NCBI GenBank assembly: GCA_029204225.1
Contig: CM055102.1
Coordinates: 5,633,520-5,697,519 of the forward strand
Reading direction: 5' to 3'
DNA: 64,000 bases
Source of the DNA: Diphasiastrum complanatum
Taxonomy: Eukaryota; Streptophyta; Lycopodiopsida; Lycopodiales; Lycopodiaceae
Position 1 is the stretch's first letter, and each line of letters begins with the position of its first letter. A program made the translations under genes and the position numbers. Shown here piece after piece: positions 11,872 to 24,000 of this stretch. The notes under the pieces were generated by a model. The model did no database searches and was not told the DNA's origin. It saw only the letters and a program-made list of their open reading frames with translations.

Positions 11872-13517
11872 TGTTGTAAAGTTGACTCAAGAGCACCAAG
11901 TATGCTTCGTAAGACTCTAAGAGCTAAAAAAAAGTCCCAGAGTAAGTTAGGAAGTAAAGGATTGAGCCTATGACATATAGTGATCCAATGAAGTAGTCAC
12001 AACTCATGAGCTAGCTCTGGAGCTCGAGTCACTGCCTAGCCAGCTCTTGGGACCCATGTAAATATGATGGAGGAGCATATTTTCCATCATAACAGATGAT
12101 GCTACAACAACTGGGCATATCGTATTTTCCATTGTAATTGAGGGTGCAAGGAGCCCTACCCTCATCCGATGATGGAAAAGCCTTTGTGATGATAGAGAGA
12201 TCACGATGGCATCTCATGAGCATACTCCACTATTAGATGAGTGGGCCCCTACCTACACTCTCAATCCACGACCTCACCCTCATAGTCAAACCTTTGTGAT
12301 GATGGAGAGATTGTGACAACCTCTCACAAGCACACTCCATTGTAAGATGAGGGTGGGAGTCCCTTGAATGCACTCTTAGTCACAACTCCACTCTCATTTA
12401 ATGACATGGAGAAGCCTTAGTGATAATGGAGGAATCGTGATGACATTTTCACAAGCATACTTCTTGGTTAGATGAGAGGTCATGGTATTTGATAAGCCAC
12501 CGTTACAAGAGGGTCGGTGGGCCCTTACCTCCACCCACATTTAGGACAAAAAACTAAGGGAGCAATTTATTTATGATGGTGACTAGGGCTGGATCTAATA
12601 TCTTATAATAAGTCTTCCAATATTCCATCATGATGTATCCAACTTCATGGAGTTTCCTCAAGCATTAGTGAAGGTGGGGCCCTAGCTCCACCCTTGTGGT
12701 GATTAGGAATACGATGCTCCAAGAATAGATTGCTCTCAATGCTTTGATCTTTTCACATGTGCTTAGTACTGACTAAGATAGCTAAGCTAATTATGCCCAT
12801 TGGGACAGCTCCCGCTGGAATCCATATGTGGGAGCTAGACTGATTCTACCAAGCTTGCTAGGCTTAATCAACAAAATCAAATCTAAGTCCAAAAACGTGT
12901 GCCTTATCAAACCACACTATATTCTAGGATAAAGGGGGCATCCTGAATCACAACAAAACTATAGGAGAGTCTGGCAGACATAAACTTGGGCAACTCAACC
13001 AATGCTAGGAATCCAATCACCTGGTCTCAACTCCCTCTACCAATGCAATCCAGGCACAATGCCCAACACATGTTGGTGGCCTCAAAACCAGTCAATTTTT
13101 GTAACAATTTAACTTCTTCCATATTTCACAAAGTTGATACTTGGAGATGATTATCTTTTTTGTCTTGCTTGTGGGACTATTCCAAGTGGAAGGACTCTTA
13201 CTACAACCTTTTTGCACCATTGCCATCCATGTCACCTGATGTGAGGCACGTCGCTATGCCATCTGGTTAGTTTGGTGACCCTTATGCCTTTGGTTTTCAC
13301 AAGTCACTTGTTTTTGCCTTTGGTTACCTCTTGGAGATGGATTCTGAGTTTGCTTTTGGATTGGTTGAGATTCTTATTCTCCTAAGTCTAAATGATTATG
13401 TTGGTTGTGTTTTCTAGGTTGGCTTATCAATGAGTGCATGTCGGATAAATTTTAGGCCTAAGTGTGTCTTGGAAAAGTCGCTCAAGTCCTAGTGCCCTTT
13501 GAGGCGCTGACACTACA
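11872..13517 (+). repeat. Gypsy 5' LTR with internal expansion (family G1)
   Basis: It begins TGTTGTAAA and ends ACTACA just before a primer-binding site. Long stretches match, in inverse orientation, the solo LTR at 42386-43309: the start, the GAGCTAGCTCTGGAGCTCGA block near 12010, the 12800-13110 block and the end near 13490. This copy is 1,646 bp against 924 bp; most of the surplus is a block of about 720 bp at 12048-12770 absent from the solo copy. It interrupts a copia RT gene at 11871. The five bases before it are CTTGG; no matching right-hand duplication was found. Confidence 0.8.
12165..12480. repeat. Minisatellite-like tandem repeat within LTR
   Basis: Three imperfect units of about 116-123 bp start near 12179, 12291 and 12414, each opening with CCTT(T/A)GTGATGATGGAGA-like sequence followed by a CAAGCATACTCC-like block and GATGAG. 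The units lie in the part of the LTR that is missing from the related solo LTR. Confidence 0.65.
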
Positions 13518-13519
13518 TG

Positions 13520-13532
13520 TGGTATCAAAGCC
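13520..13532 (+). promoter_or_regulatory. tRNA-iMet-type primer-binding site
   Basis: TGGTATCAAAGCC follows the LTR end at 13517 by two bases. It differs by one base from TGGTATCAGAGCC, the complement of the 3' end of plant initiator-Met tRNA used by many plant LTR elements. It fixes the + orientation of this element. Confidence 0.75.
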
Positions 13533-14900
13533 AACTAGCTGATCAGCTATATGAGTCTCATGAGGATGGCCACTTTTTGAGACTCGTCAAAACAACTGTT
13601 GTGCAAGGTGCTACCTATAGTGTAAGCATGGGGGGGGTCCACAAGCGAAGTGGTAAATAGAATAAAAGACTTGATGTGACAAGATGCTACTCTCAAGGTG
13701 TAAGCACAATAAATTCTTGCGGTTTCGAGCATAGCATTGTCTGCACGTAGTACATATGAGGCAAAATTATGCCTAGGTGATGAAAGAATGGTATGTGTGT
13801 TGTGGGGTGTGGGGGTGACATATTGAAACTATACGGGTTAATCCTTGATATAAAGATGCTGCTCAAATTTGGGAGCAAAACACAATTGGTTAGTTGTTGG
13901 TGCGGGATAGCTGCCGATTGTTCAACTATAAAGTTTGTCGACCAAATTTGGTGGGGTGTTGCCGAGGCAATGTGTTGCTTGATGGTACAAGCAATTGGTT
14001 GGATGGATTTTTCATGTGGGCTAACTCTATGATAGATTTTTGTGGGTGTGACTAAGCAAAGGTCCTATGTCTAGTCTCAAGGGGGATGTGACTTGAGAGG
14101 GATTATTTGTATTAGCTTTCGTTTGTATGTTTGTTTGTGGTGTGCTTGTGTGTACCTGAATAACCCGTGATTACTTGATTTGATTCAAGCGATTTGATCT
14201 AGTTGGGAGTCGAGAGTCGGATATTGCATTTGTGTGTGGACAACACACAGATATGGAAAGGAGTTCCCATGGGGCAACCCCCAAGATTGGTTCAAAACTA
14301 TTATATCTTTTAGGAGGATTGGGGGGAGGAAATCGAATTTCATGATCGACTCTGGAGCTTCACATAACTACATCTTGAGGAGTGTAGTGGAACAATTTGG
14401 CTTGCCAACTAGGAATGTGGCGCCAAGCCGCAAAGTGTAAACAATAAAGGGAGTTATAGACACAAATAAGACAACGTCAAACATCTCAATGCAAATTGGA
14501 AGATGGAAATCTAAACTTAGCTTTCTGATTTTAGAGATGGATGTATTTGATATAATTTTGGGCCTCTCTTAGTTAAATAAACATTTTATTGTAGTATTGG
14601 ATAGGATCTCAAACTTGGTCCTCTTGGATTACAAGACTTGTGATAGTCTACAAAAATTTGCTATCACCACAAGAAATCACAAGGAAGATATTGGTATGGC
14701 AAAAGCTATGCTCAAAGGATGTGTGAATAGTGTTGACAATGAACAAAATCTAGTTACTGATGAGAATGAAATAAGAGGAAATCGTGAAACAGTCACGACA
14801 ACCATGATCCTCTTGCTATTCAATGCGATTCGGATGGAGTTCAGTTGCGATCGTTGGACACTGCCAGCTGAATCACTCCTACAGTCATCCAAAATGTAGT
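13533..14900 (+). pseudogene. Gypsy internal region with protease remnant
   Basis: The first 700 bp after the primer site show no recognisable gag. At 14330-14400 the frame encodes NFMIDSGASHNYILRSVVEQ, the retropepsin signature (D-S-G-A). A second frame near 14445-14600 gives ISMQIGRWKSKLSFLILEMD and DIILGLS, the ILG-type strand near the end of gypsy proteases. The rest, to about 14900, is unassigned, and RT onwards is missing. Most of gag and all of pol after protease are therefore deleted, and the next element begins at about 14908. Confidence 0.6.
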
Positions 14901-14907
14901 CAGGCAC

Positions 14908-15335
14908 TGTTGATCTACATTTATAAAATTAATGTAGCAATCAACATAGTTTCAAGGTGCGAAATTAGAATGAGAAAGAGAAACTCAGACACACGATTAA
15001 CAGCAGACGCATATGCATTCGAGATCAGACACAACAATAAAATCATCTATATTGAGCTTTCTCTGATTTCTTCAAGCACTGCGTCCAAATCCACGCAGTG
15101 CATTGGCGTGGGAGAAACATGGTTTTTGTGCAAATCCACACAGTGCATTGGCGTGGGAGAAACACGGTTCTCTCACGAGTGATCGTCTCGCTTTACTAGC
15201 GGACAATTGGATCTCCAAATCCTGGATATTGTCTTTGCACGCAGGCGGACATGTATATAGTCGTTCTATGTAACTTTTAAGATTAGAGTGACTAAGCATC
15301 TACAACTAATCAGAAAAGTACAAGAGTGGCAGATT
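14908..15335 (-). other. Probable 3' LTR of copia-4
   Basis: It begins TGTTGATC on the + strand and lies just 3' of the copia RNase H remnant on the minus strand, where a 3' LTR is expected. It contains a TATATA stretch near 15250 and a 45-bp tandem duplication. The right boundary is approximate, and no second LTR copy exists in the window to confirm it. Confidence 0.45.
15086..15175. repeat. Tandem duplication, 2 x 45 bp
   Basis: Two neighbouring units start CAAATCCAC(G/A)CAGTGCATTG at 15086 and 15131 and continue with GCGTGGGAGAAACA(T/C)GGTT. They are nearly identical, so the duplication is recent relative to the decay of the neighbourhood. Confidence 0.85.
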
Positions 15336-15339
15336 AGCC

Positions 15340-17366
15340 ATGACCTAGATTGTATCTGCTGAGGTCATTCGTCAGGTGTATTGCAGAAGTGTTGTCCATC
15401 TGCAAGACCAGGGGCTCGTTCCTCGTTTTGTCCAATTCGTCCAGGAACTGTCATAGCCATATTATCTTGTTGGCCATCTTTGCTGTTGCAATGTACTCTG
15501 CTTCGCAGGATGACTGGGCTACAATGGTCTGCTTCTTGCTGACCTAGAGAACTGCTACTCCTGATGCGATGCACCCTCCTGAGACGCTTTTACAATCATC
15601 CTTGAGAGATGCATAGCTAGCATCACTGTAGGAGAGTATCCTGAAACCTGTACCACGACAATAACACAGCCCGTAATCCCTCGTTAATTGAAGATATTGC
15701 AAAGTTCATTTCACAATCTTCCAATGTGTTGAGCCTGGACTTGTACAAAATTGGCTCATTCTGAATACTGCATAAGCAATGGCAAGGCGTGTGTTGTCTG
15801 CAAGGTACATTAGTGATCCTATCAGCTTCGTGTAAGGTGTGAGCTGCATCTGTTCTCTCTCTTCCTCAATCTTTGGACAGTCATCATTCATCAGCACCGT
15901 TCCTACGAGCATTGGAGTGTTCGCTCCTTTGCAGTTCAGCATCCCAAAGTCCTTTAGGACGTTCTGGGTATATCTGGACTGGTGAAAGTATAACTTACCT
16001 CCCTCGTAGTCCCTTTCAATTTGTAAGCCTAGGTAACACCTGGCTTCTCCTAGATCCACTATCTCGAAATGTTTCGAGATGTCTGTCTTCACCTCAACGA
16101 TCAACTGCTCACTCCTGCAAAGTATCAAAGTGTCGTCCACATATACAGCCACTATGATGATCTGCCCATCTGTAACTCTGACATATACACTAGAATCAGC
16201 CAACAGAAGCTTGAATCCTAATGATTTCAGGGCTTGATCTTTTTTCTTATACCATTGTCGGGCTGATTGTTTTAGACCGTAGATACTTCTGTGCATTCTG
16301 CATGCATAGTCAAGAAGTGAATTTGAGACATATCCTAGGGGTTGATCCATATAGACCTCTTTGTCTAGTTTGCCATGCAAGAAGGCTGTCTTCTCGTCCA
16401 CAATGTGGATCCTGAGGTCATAAGCTGCTACATATGCAAATAACAGACGTAGGGACGAATGTTTGACGACATGAGAGAAGGTTTCAGAGTAGTCAATATC
16501 ATATCTCTGAGAGAAACCTTTCGCTACCAGTCTTGCCTTGTATTTCGTCACATTCCCATCTGGTCCGTATTTGAGCTTGAAGACCCATTTGCATTTGACA
16601 GTCTTGCGCTTATGTGGTAATGGCTCCAGCGTCCATACCTGGTTCTTCCTCATGGATTCCATCTCTTCGTTCATGGCTTGGATCCATCTGTCCTTTTTTG
16701 GATTGTCAATCGCCTCCTCGAAAGTCTGTGGTTCCCCACTGAATCCGCAAAACTCTTCTAATATGGAAGCCGAGCTGTTTGGCACATATCTTGCTGGTGC
16801 TCTTTGTGGTCTTGTCGACCTTCTAGGAGATCCTCCTGGGACAACAATGCCTTTGCCTTTGTCTGCTCTGCTTGGTCCGGAACATCTTGTTTTACAGGAA
16901 TTGTGGCAGTAGGCTACCTCTTGAATCTTTCTTCTTCTGATTCATCGCTCGAATGGGAGACGACTCAAAACTCTTCGTTTTCGTGTTCGCCCTCAGTTCC
17001 CTCTGTCATTGGCGATAGGTCATAGTATTGTCTCTCCAGAACTTCATAGCTGACAGGATTGTCGTTGGCCATTGTCCTGCCCACATTGAATCTGACATCT
17101 CTCACTGTTTTCACAATGTTCGTGTCTGGCATGTAGATTCTGTAGTATGACGAATTGTTGTCATAATCTACCAGAAATCCCTGCTCGGCTTTCTCATCAA
17201 ACTTCTTTCGAAGCTTATCAGGAATATGTGCATAGGCTGCACAGCCAAAGATTCTGACGTGAAACAAATTGGGCTTTCTACCCCACCATAGCTCGTGTGG
17301 TGTCGTGCGTGGGACACCAGACTTGCCTGTTCGGTTTTGGATGTATGGTATCTTTCTTCCAAACAC
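15340..17366 (-). pseudogene. copia-4 pol: integrase C-end, RT, RNase H
   Basis: On the minus strand 16965-17366 encodes the integrase C-terminal region (TPHELWWGRKPNLFHVRIFG, FDEKAEQGFLVDYD). An RT frame of about 359 aa (15706-16785) follows with WTLEPLPHKRKTVKCKWVFK, KARLVAKGFSQRYDIDYSET, SIYGLKQSARQWYKK, and the active-site VAVYVDDTLILC. RNase H lies at 15340-15700 (SYSDASYASLKDD, QSSCEAEYIATAKMA) with stops. Integrase core, protease and gag are missing: the element breaks at about 17362 where gypsy LTR sequence begins. RT is the longest open copia frame here, so it decayed less than copia-1 to -3. HVDEK has become HIVDEKTAFLHG, close to the usual QMDVKTAFLNG. Confidence 0.88.
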
Positions 17367-18165
17367 CTATACACATAGAAGCAAGAACAAGAGACAATAC
17401 AAAAATGAATAGGAGATGAATAATGAGGGAGAAGAGCGAGTTACTCCTTTTATAGGGAACGTGTAGCCTTGAGGGAGTGGCTGAGGTGTCCAAAATAAGT
17501 GTGAGAGGTGTAAGGGAGACTCTAGGAGAAGTAAAGTGAGAGGGTGAGGTGTATAGGTGTGAGAGGGTGTTTATCAACTAGTTAAAGCAAAAGGGGAGGA
17601 GCAGGAGGGCGCATTTTCCTAGGTGTCTTATGGCTTACAAGCCATGTGGCAAAGTAGGTAAGTTACATATTGATAAGGATGGAAGGTAGGTAGCTTAACA
17701 TTTAATGTTAGCCACTTTCAAGTTGAATTTTTCTTGGCCCATCCCAATCATAGTGGAGGGTGACACAAAGGGTGATCAGTCCTTTGCTTTCTTCTCCAAA
17801 TCTTTATAGACTCGATTGAGCCTTCTTTATAGACTTTGGAGAAAGCCTTCTTCAGGTACCATCTTTAAGCTTTAAGAAGCCTCTTTAGTTCATTCTTCAT
17901 GTACTCTTCTTAGTACCTGCACATACCCTTAAGAAAAGGTTAGGAGTCATGACATAAAATGGTTCATCATCATATTCTATTTCTAGAACCTGCACATCAA
18001 ACTGTTAGCACTAATCTATAGTTTCATTTCTTGTCTTCAGGTAATGATACCTGCACACATATTTCATCAGCTAGAGTAATAAGCTCTAATATTCCAAAAT
18101 ATGTTTCATACAAAAAGAATGGAGGACTGGATAGCCTTTATTTTTTTGGTCTATACAATTTTACA
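17362..18165 (-). repeat. Truncated 3' LTR of gypsy copy A (family G2)
   Basis: This stretch matches 27962-28899 almost base for base for long runs. Read on the minus strand it starts TGTAAAATTG at 18165, right after a purine tract. It is cut at about 17362, so only the first roughly 0.8 kb of a longer LTR remains. The copia-4 integrase abuts the break. Confidence 0.85.
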
Positions 18166-18176
18166 CCCCTCTGATG
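18166..18176 (-). promoter_or_regulatory. Polypurine tract of gypsy copy A
   Basis: The minus strand reads ATCAGAGGGG-G/T just before the LTR start TGTAAAATTG, as expected for the site priming plus-strand DNA synthesis. Confidence 0.55.
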
Positions 18177-18191
18177 CATTGAGCGTTGTCC

Positions 18192-19722
18192 TCAATAGAC
18201 ATTTCTCAAATAAACATTTAAAGTTTCTGGATATTCTTGGAAGAATTCTTCTTCCATCCATCTTGCATCCGTAGTAGGATGGTTTTTAAACTTGAGGAGG
18301 TATAATGTAGAAGTTATTTCCTTTCTTCCAATTCTTGTCTTGTGCATCAAGATCTGCTCAGGTTGAAGGATTTCTTCAGTTCCTTGAACTTCTGGAGGTT
18401 CGGAATTTGTAAATCCTTTAGGTTCTGGACCATTGAATTTCTTTAGCAAACTTACATGGAATTTGCTATGGATTTTCCAAGTAATAGGCAAGTCAAGTTC
18501 ACATGTAACCTCATTGATTACTTTCTTGACTTTAAAGGGTCCATAATACTTTTGGGCTAGTTTTGGGTAGAGTTTTATGTTGCCCTTCTTTTTCTTGAGC
18601 CTTTTCTTTTCAAATTTTAGAAGAACTAGTTCCCCTTCATCGTACTTGATTGCCCTCCGATGCATATTTGCACTTTTCTGTTGTTTCTGTTGTGCACTTG
18701 CGATGGATTGTTGAACCTTCTAAAAGGTGTCTTGATAATCCTGCGCAAATTCATCTGAGGCAAATAGCTTTTCTTTAGTCCTTAATATAGGAGGCACAAT
18801 AGGTTTTCCATACATTACTTCAAAAGGCGCTTTACCAGTAGAAGAATGAACTGTGTTATTGTAAGCAAATTCTAGTATAGGGAGATAGTGTTCACATTGA
18901 GTCTTCTGATCACTTACATAATTTCTCAACAAGTCTATGATGTGATTTCACTTTGACCATTAATTTGGGGGTGGAAGGAGGAAGAGAATTCAAGGGTTGT
19001 CCCCTGGTCATAAAAAAGGGCTCTCCGAAAGTATCCCAATCAAACACTATACTCTTGGGTAGTCCATGCAGCCGAAAGATGTGATGGATAAACAAATGAG
19101 CAGCTTCGGGTCCCTTAAGCTTTTTCTTACAGAGAATAAAGAGCCTGTTTGCTAAATCTATCAATGATAGTCCATATCACATTTTTGGTTTTAGGAAACC
19201 CAGAAACAAAGTCCATGGTAATATGTTCCCAGGGAGCTTCAGGAATAGGCAAGGGATGAAGTAATCCTGGAGTTTTTAATCCTCGCTCATCTTTATTGTG
19301 TTGACAAACTATGCATGGTAGGCCAATAAAAAAATCTTTTCAGAGCTTCCAGAGTTGAAGGAATTCTCCTATGTCCTGCATAGGGTGGACTATGGGTTTC
19401 TTGAAGGATCTTGTTTCTAAATGCTATGGGAATACATAGCTTATCTTCTTTGAATAAATATCCTTCTTCCAAAACATAGTCTTTATGACTTTGATTTCTT
19501 TCAAGTATTCCAAAAAAATGATGGAAGTCGGACTTTTCATAGGAAGGAAATCTTCATGATATGCTAGGGAAATATGGTTGACCTTGGGGATTCTCGATAA
19601 TGCATCAGCGACCTTATTATCCTTTTCTGGGTGATGAAGTAATTGAAAATGGAAGGTGCTAAGGTAGTTAGCCCATTTTAGATGTTTTTCTTGATTTAAT
19701 TGTTGGGGCTTTGATGATCTAT
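18192..19722 (-). pseudogene. Gypsy copy A: RNase H end, integrase, C-terminal domain
   Basis: On the minus strand, from 19722 leftwards: the RNase H-integrase junction (WANYLSTFHFQLLHHP, DALSRIPKVNHI), an H2C2 zinc-binding remnant, core motifs (LRNYVSDQKTQCEHYLPILE, FEVMYGKPIVPP) and a C-terminal SH3/chromo-like part (YYGPFKVKKVINEVTCELDL, FHVSLLKKFNGPEPKG, 18192-18665). Frameshifts and a deletion are visible relative to copy B at 22350-23900. It ends on the right at 19722 next to the transposase-like segment. Confidence 0.85.
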
Positions 19723-22349
19723 CATGAGAGAAAATATGGGCCCAAAGAGGGCCCTATAAGAAATGCCATGTAGGAGAGAGAAAAATAACTATAAGGTAAT
19801 TATAATATCATTTTCTAACTTCTTTACGCATCTTCCCGCACTACTTTCCATGTAAATGAATGCACCTTAGTTTAGTCACATCAAACTTCACTGGTGTTTA
19901 ACCATAGTTAAAATATAATTTTTCAAAATGCTGAAATATTCCCTCCCAATAGTTGGGAACACTAAAAACTTTGAATTAGGAGGGACATTTCTGAAAAAAG
20001 CCTACGCCATCACTATCTCCAGCAGAGTCGTTAGCGCCATCTCCAGCTTTGTTATTGTCATTGTGTTGTTTGTTACTATACTAGTGTACTAATGACAAAG
20101 CTTTATCATCTTCATGTGGATCTGTCACCAAAATATGCTCTGCTCAGGACGAGAAATTCAAAGCAACCCAAATTGTCAACTTTTGATATGGTCCAATACA
20201 GGGAGGAAAAGCTAAAACATGTAGATTTATGGTCATCAGGAACATTGTATCCTATTGATCCATGTTCATTGCAACATCTAGATTTTCATTCGGTGAGTCA
20301 GTTAATAATCTGTATGTGTCATGGTAAAAATGGCCTTTTGGGTTACTGTGAGAATTTGATGCTCTATGGGAATGCACATTCAATGCAAAGAATACATTAT
20401 TTGGAAGAAGGATCAAGGAAAATATCAAAGGAGTGCAAAGAAAAATCTACAAAGATGAAAACTTGTTTGGATGAAAATGAGATACTCAAGGAGGAGATCC
20501 AAAGGTGGAAATCTTCTTTGCATCATTATACAACTAGTAATGATGAGATAAAAATTGCATTTCAATCCATGTGTATCTCATATTTGTCTCTTGTTAAAGA
20601 TATGGATGTGCTCAACAGAAAGGTCCGAAGCAACAAGAGGAAAAGACTAGTAAACAAGGATATATGTGATCTATCATCCAGAGGAGGTCACAGAAAAAGA
20701 TGAATCCATGCATTCAAGTAAGTTATAGCTTATTTGGTACTGAAAATTGCTTGAACTTTTTGATTTATTCATAATCACTAATTTTGTTATTTATTCATTT
20801 CAACTTTCTGTTGATTTGCTTATTATATACTACTGTAAATACTATGAGTGTTCTAATTTCTACTGACATTTTCATGAACATGTGTTTGCAATGCAAATTA
20901 GCATTGGTTGTTGAAGACCATTTGGCCGATGAGATTTCAATTAGAAACTCACTAGGCTCTATCTTGACTTCTAAATCTATGAAATCAATGTTAAATAATA
21001 ACAAAATCAAAAAGGTTAAGGCTTCAGTTACTGATAGCATTATGGATGAAGTTGGAAAAATATTAGACACTACATTGCTTGAGGGGGGCATGTGACTTTT
21101 CTAGCATCAGTAGGGAAGCATATGCAACAATGTTTAAGATTATAAAGGAGACATTTGCACATGTAAATATTAAAAAGTTTCCAATCCCACAACCATTTCA
21201 TCTTTTTTAAAAAAAAGACATGTTAAACCATGGTATGCATACAATAGTTGGTAATCCATCTCATATCCATGAAGTGTATTGCTCGAAAGGAGAAAGTCTA
21301 GCATATAACAATTCCAACAATTTATTTATTGACATTAATCAGTTATTAACATTCATCATAAATTTTTACGGTATTACAAATGAGAATCTCAATAACAAGT
21401 TGATAGTTGTTCTCAAGTTAGATGAGTCTGAAATTATAAAAGAACAAAAAATGGAAAGAGTCAGTCTCACAATCATGAATGGAGCACTTTCAAATTCAGA
21501 AGACTCAGAAGGCCTCAATTTCAGTGTTCAATTAGAAAATGATATTTGGTGGTTGGTAGCATTTCAGGTATAGCAGTTCCTTTGCATAATAAATAGGGAT
21601 AATCATTTGAATATGGATTTCATATCTAAAATCTTCTCTGTGTTAATATTATGAGATTAATCACGTTTTTATATTCTCTTATAGGTGTTGAAAGAAGACC
21701 ATAACATTCTCTCATGGATATTCAATAGAACATCATATCCTGCCACCATAAAAGTCACATGGAGGGAGTTCCACTCAATATTCCTGGAATTGGCACTTTC
21801 AACATTGAATGGCATTTAGCAGGAGATCTGAAGACATTAAAATGTATGTGCAATGTATCTCATGGCGCTAACTCTAAACACCCTTGTTTGTACTACATGA
21901 AAACAACAAAAGACATGACAAGGAGTACAGGAATATCAAGAGATTGAGAAGATCCTAATTGGAAACCTGTACTACTAATTCCTCTACGAAATGTTCATAT
22001 TTGTACATTGCATGCAGAGGTGCGTATTATAGAGAAAATAATATATCTTCACATCTTGTTTGCATGGAATTCCGAGGCAGAGGCCTCTGTAAAGGAATCT
22101 ATTTCCAAATTAGAGGATGTGTTGTCCAAAGCGGACTTACATAAAGGCCACGTTAAAATAAAAAAAGATGACAAGTTATCAGGTAAAACAGGAAATATTC
22201 CATGCAAGCCGAGCATTGGAGGATCTAAAGCTCAAAGATTTTTATCAAATTATTCTGGCAAACAATCTAAGATTCAATACACGGTTTGGAAAGAAATTAT
22301 TGCAACAACTCAAGATTTCGAAGAAGAAGGTTCTACTCGTAGACACTGG
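19723..22349 (+). mobile_element. Segment with decayed DNA-transposon-like gene
   Basis: Both edges cut into homologous gypsy sequence (copy A ends at 19722, copy B starts at about 22350), so this 2.6-kb segment is foreign to the gypsy family. It carries a spliced, plus-strand protein-coding remnant described separately. I could not define terminal inverted repeats or a target duplication. The left 370 bp are non-coding. Confidence 0.55.
20092..22330 (+). pseudogene. Transposase-like gene remnant, family not named
   Basis: Reading with introns at about 20718-20901 (GTAAGT...TTAG) and 21570-21684 (GTATAG...TATAG) gives one protein with parts: an N-terminal region rich in a predicted coiled coil (20400-20690), ALVVEDHLADEI, DFSSISREAYATMFKIIKET, LIVVLKLDESEI (21390-21430), FNIEWHLAGDLKTLKCMCN with ANSKHPCLYY (21805-21890), and VHICTLHAEVRIIEKI (21990-22030). 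The three acidic motifs (KLDE, AGDLK, HAEVRIIEK) are spaced like the acid triad of RNase H-fold transposases; that is inference. From memory, similar uncharacterised proteins occur in several plant and animal genomes, without a family name I can vouch for. Frameshifts near 21092 and 21755 and stops at 20701, 21208 and 21945 mark it as dead. Confidence 0.5.
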
Positions 22350-23900
22350 GTAGAGTTTTATGTTGTCCTTCTTTTTCCTGAGCCTTTTCTTTTCAAATTT
22401 TAGGAGAACTAGTTCCCCTTCTTTGTACTTAATTGCCCTCCGACACATATTTGCACTTTTCTGATGTTTCTGTTGTGCACTTGCGATGGATTGCTGAACC
22501 TTTGAAAAGGTGTCTTGATAATCTTGCACAGATTCATCTGAGGCAAATATCTTTTCTTTAATTCTTAATACAGGAGGCACAATAGGTTTTCCATACATTA
22601 CTTCAAGAGGCGCTTTACCAGTATAAGAATGAATTGTGTTATTGTAAGCAAATTCTAGTATAGGGAGATAGTGTTCTCATTGAGTCTTCTGATCACTTAC
22701 ATAATTTCTCAACAAGTCTTTGATGGTTCAATTAGTAATTTCACTTTGACCATCAGTTTGGGGGTGGAAGGAGGAAGAGAATTTAAGGGTTGTTCCCAGG
22801 TTATCAAAAAGGGCTCTTCAAAAGGTGCTAGTAAATCTTGTATCCTGATCAGACACTATACTCTTGGGTAGTCCATGCAGCCGAAAGATGTGACGGATAA
22901 ACAAATGAGCAGCTTCGGGTCCCTTAAGCTTTTTCTTACAGGGAATAAAATGAGCCTGTTTGCTAAATCTATCAATGACAGTCCATATCATCTCATTCTC
23001 ATTTTTGGTTTTAGGGAACCCAGAAACAAAGTCCATGGTAATATGTTTCCAGGGAGCTTCAGGAATAGGCAAGGGATGAAGTAATCCTGAAGTTTTTAAT
23101 CCTCGCTCATCTTTATTGTGTTGACAAACTAGACATGCATTTATATAATGCCTTGTGTCTCGATGCATGGTAGGCCAATAAAAAAATCTTTTCAGAGCTT
23201 CCAGAGTTGAAGGAATTCTCCTATGTCCTGCATAGGGTGGACTATGGGTTTCTTGAAGGATCTTGTTTCTAAATGCTATGGGAATACATAGCTTATCTTC
23301 TTTGAATAAATATCCTTCTTCCAAAACATAGTCTTTATGACTTTGAGTTCTTTCAAGTATGTCAAAGATATATTGAAAGTCGGAATCACTAGCATACATA
23401 CTTTTCATAGGAAGGAAATCTTCACGATATGCTAGGGAAATATGGTTGACCTTGGGGATTCTCGATAATGCATCGACGACCTTATTATCCTTTCTTGGGT
23501 GATGAAGTAATTGAAAATGGAAGGTGCTAAGGTAGTTAGCCCATTTTAGATATTTTTCTCGAATAAATTGTTGGGTGAGAAAGTACCTAAGGCTTTGATG
23601 ATCTGTTTTAACTAGACAATCATTTCCTAGAAGATAGTGCTTCCATAACTTAAGGGCATGAATAATGGCCAAAAGTTCTTTTTCATAAATGTCATACTGT
23701 ACTTTTGCCTCTTGAAGTCGACTACTTTCAAAGACTACAACATGACCTTCTTGGTTTAAGACTGCCCCAATACAGTCTAGAATTGCATCCACTTTCACAA
23801 AAAAAGGCTTGCGAAGGTCGGGAATGATAAGAATGGGTCCAGTGGTAAAGGCATGCTTCAGAGTATCAAAGGCATTTTGCCCTCTTCTTAGTGAGTTCAT
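22350..23900 (-). pseudogene. Gypsy copy B: RNase H and integrase
   Basis: The minus-strand frame of 360 aa (22818-23900) holds RNase H (FVKVDAILDCIGAVLNQ, YEKELLAIIHALKLWKHYL, LVKTDHQSLRYFLTQQF), then the integrase H2C2 finger (HSPPYAGHRRIPSTLEALKR, CLVCQHNKDERG) and the start of the core (WKHITMDFVSGFPKTKNENE, IVSDQDTRFTSTF). The first RNase H Asp lies in VDAILD, where TDAS is usual. The C-terminal part continues in another frame (22345-22598; MYGKPIVPPVLRIKEKIF). It breaks at about 22350 before the polyprotein end. Confidence 0.88.
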
Positions 23901-24000
23901 GTAGTGGTGAAGCTATATGAGCAAAATGGCGAATAAATTTTTTATAATAGGAATATAAGCCTAGGAAACACCGAACTCCATGAATATTTCTTGGTTTAGG

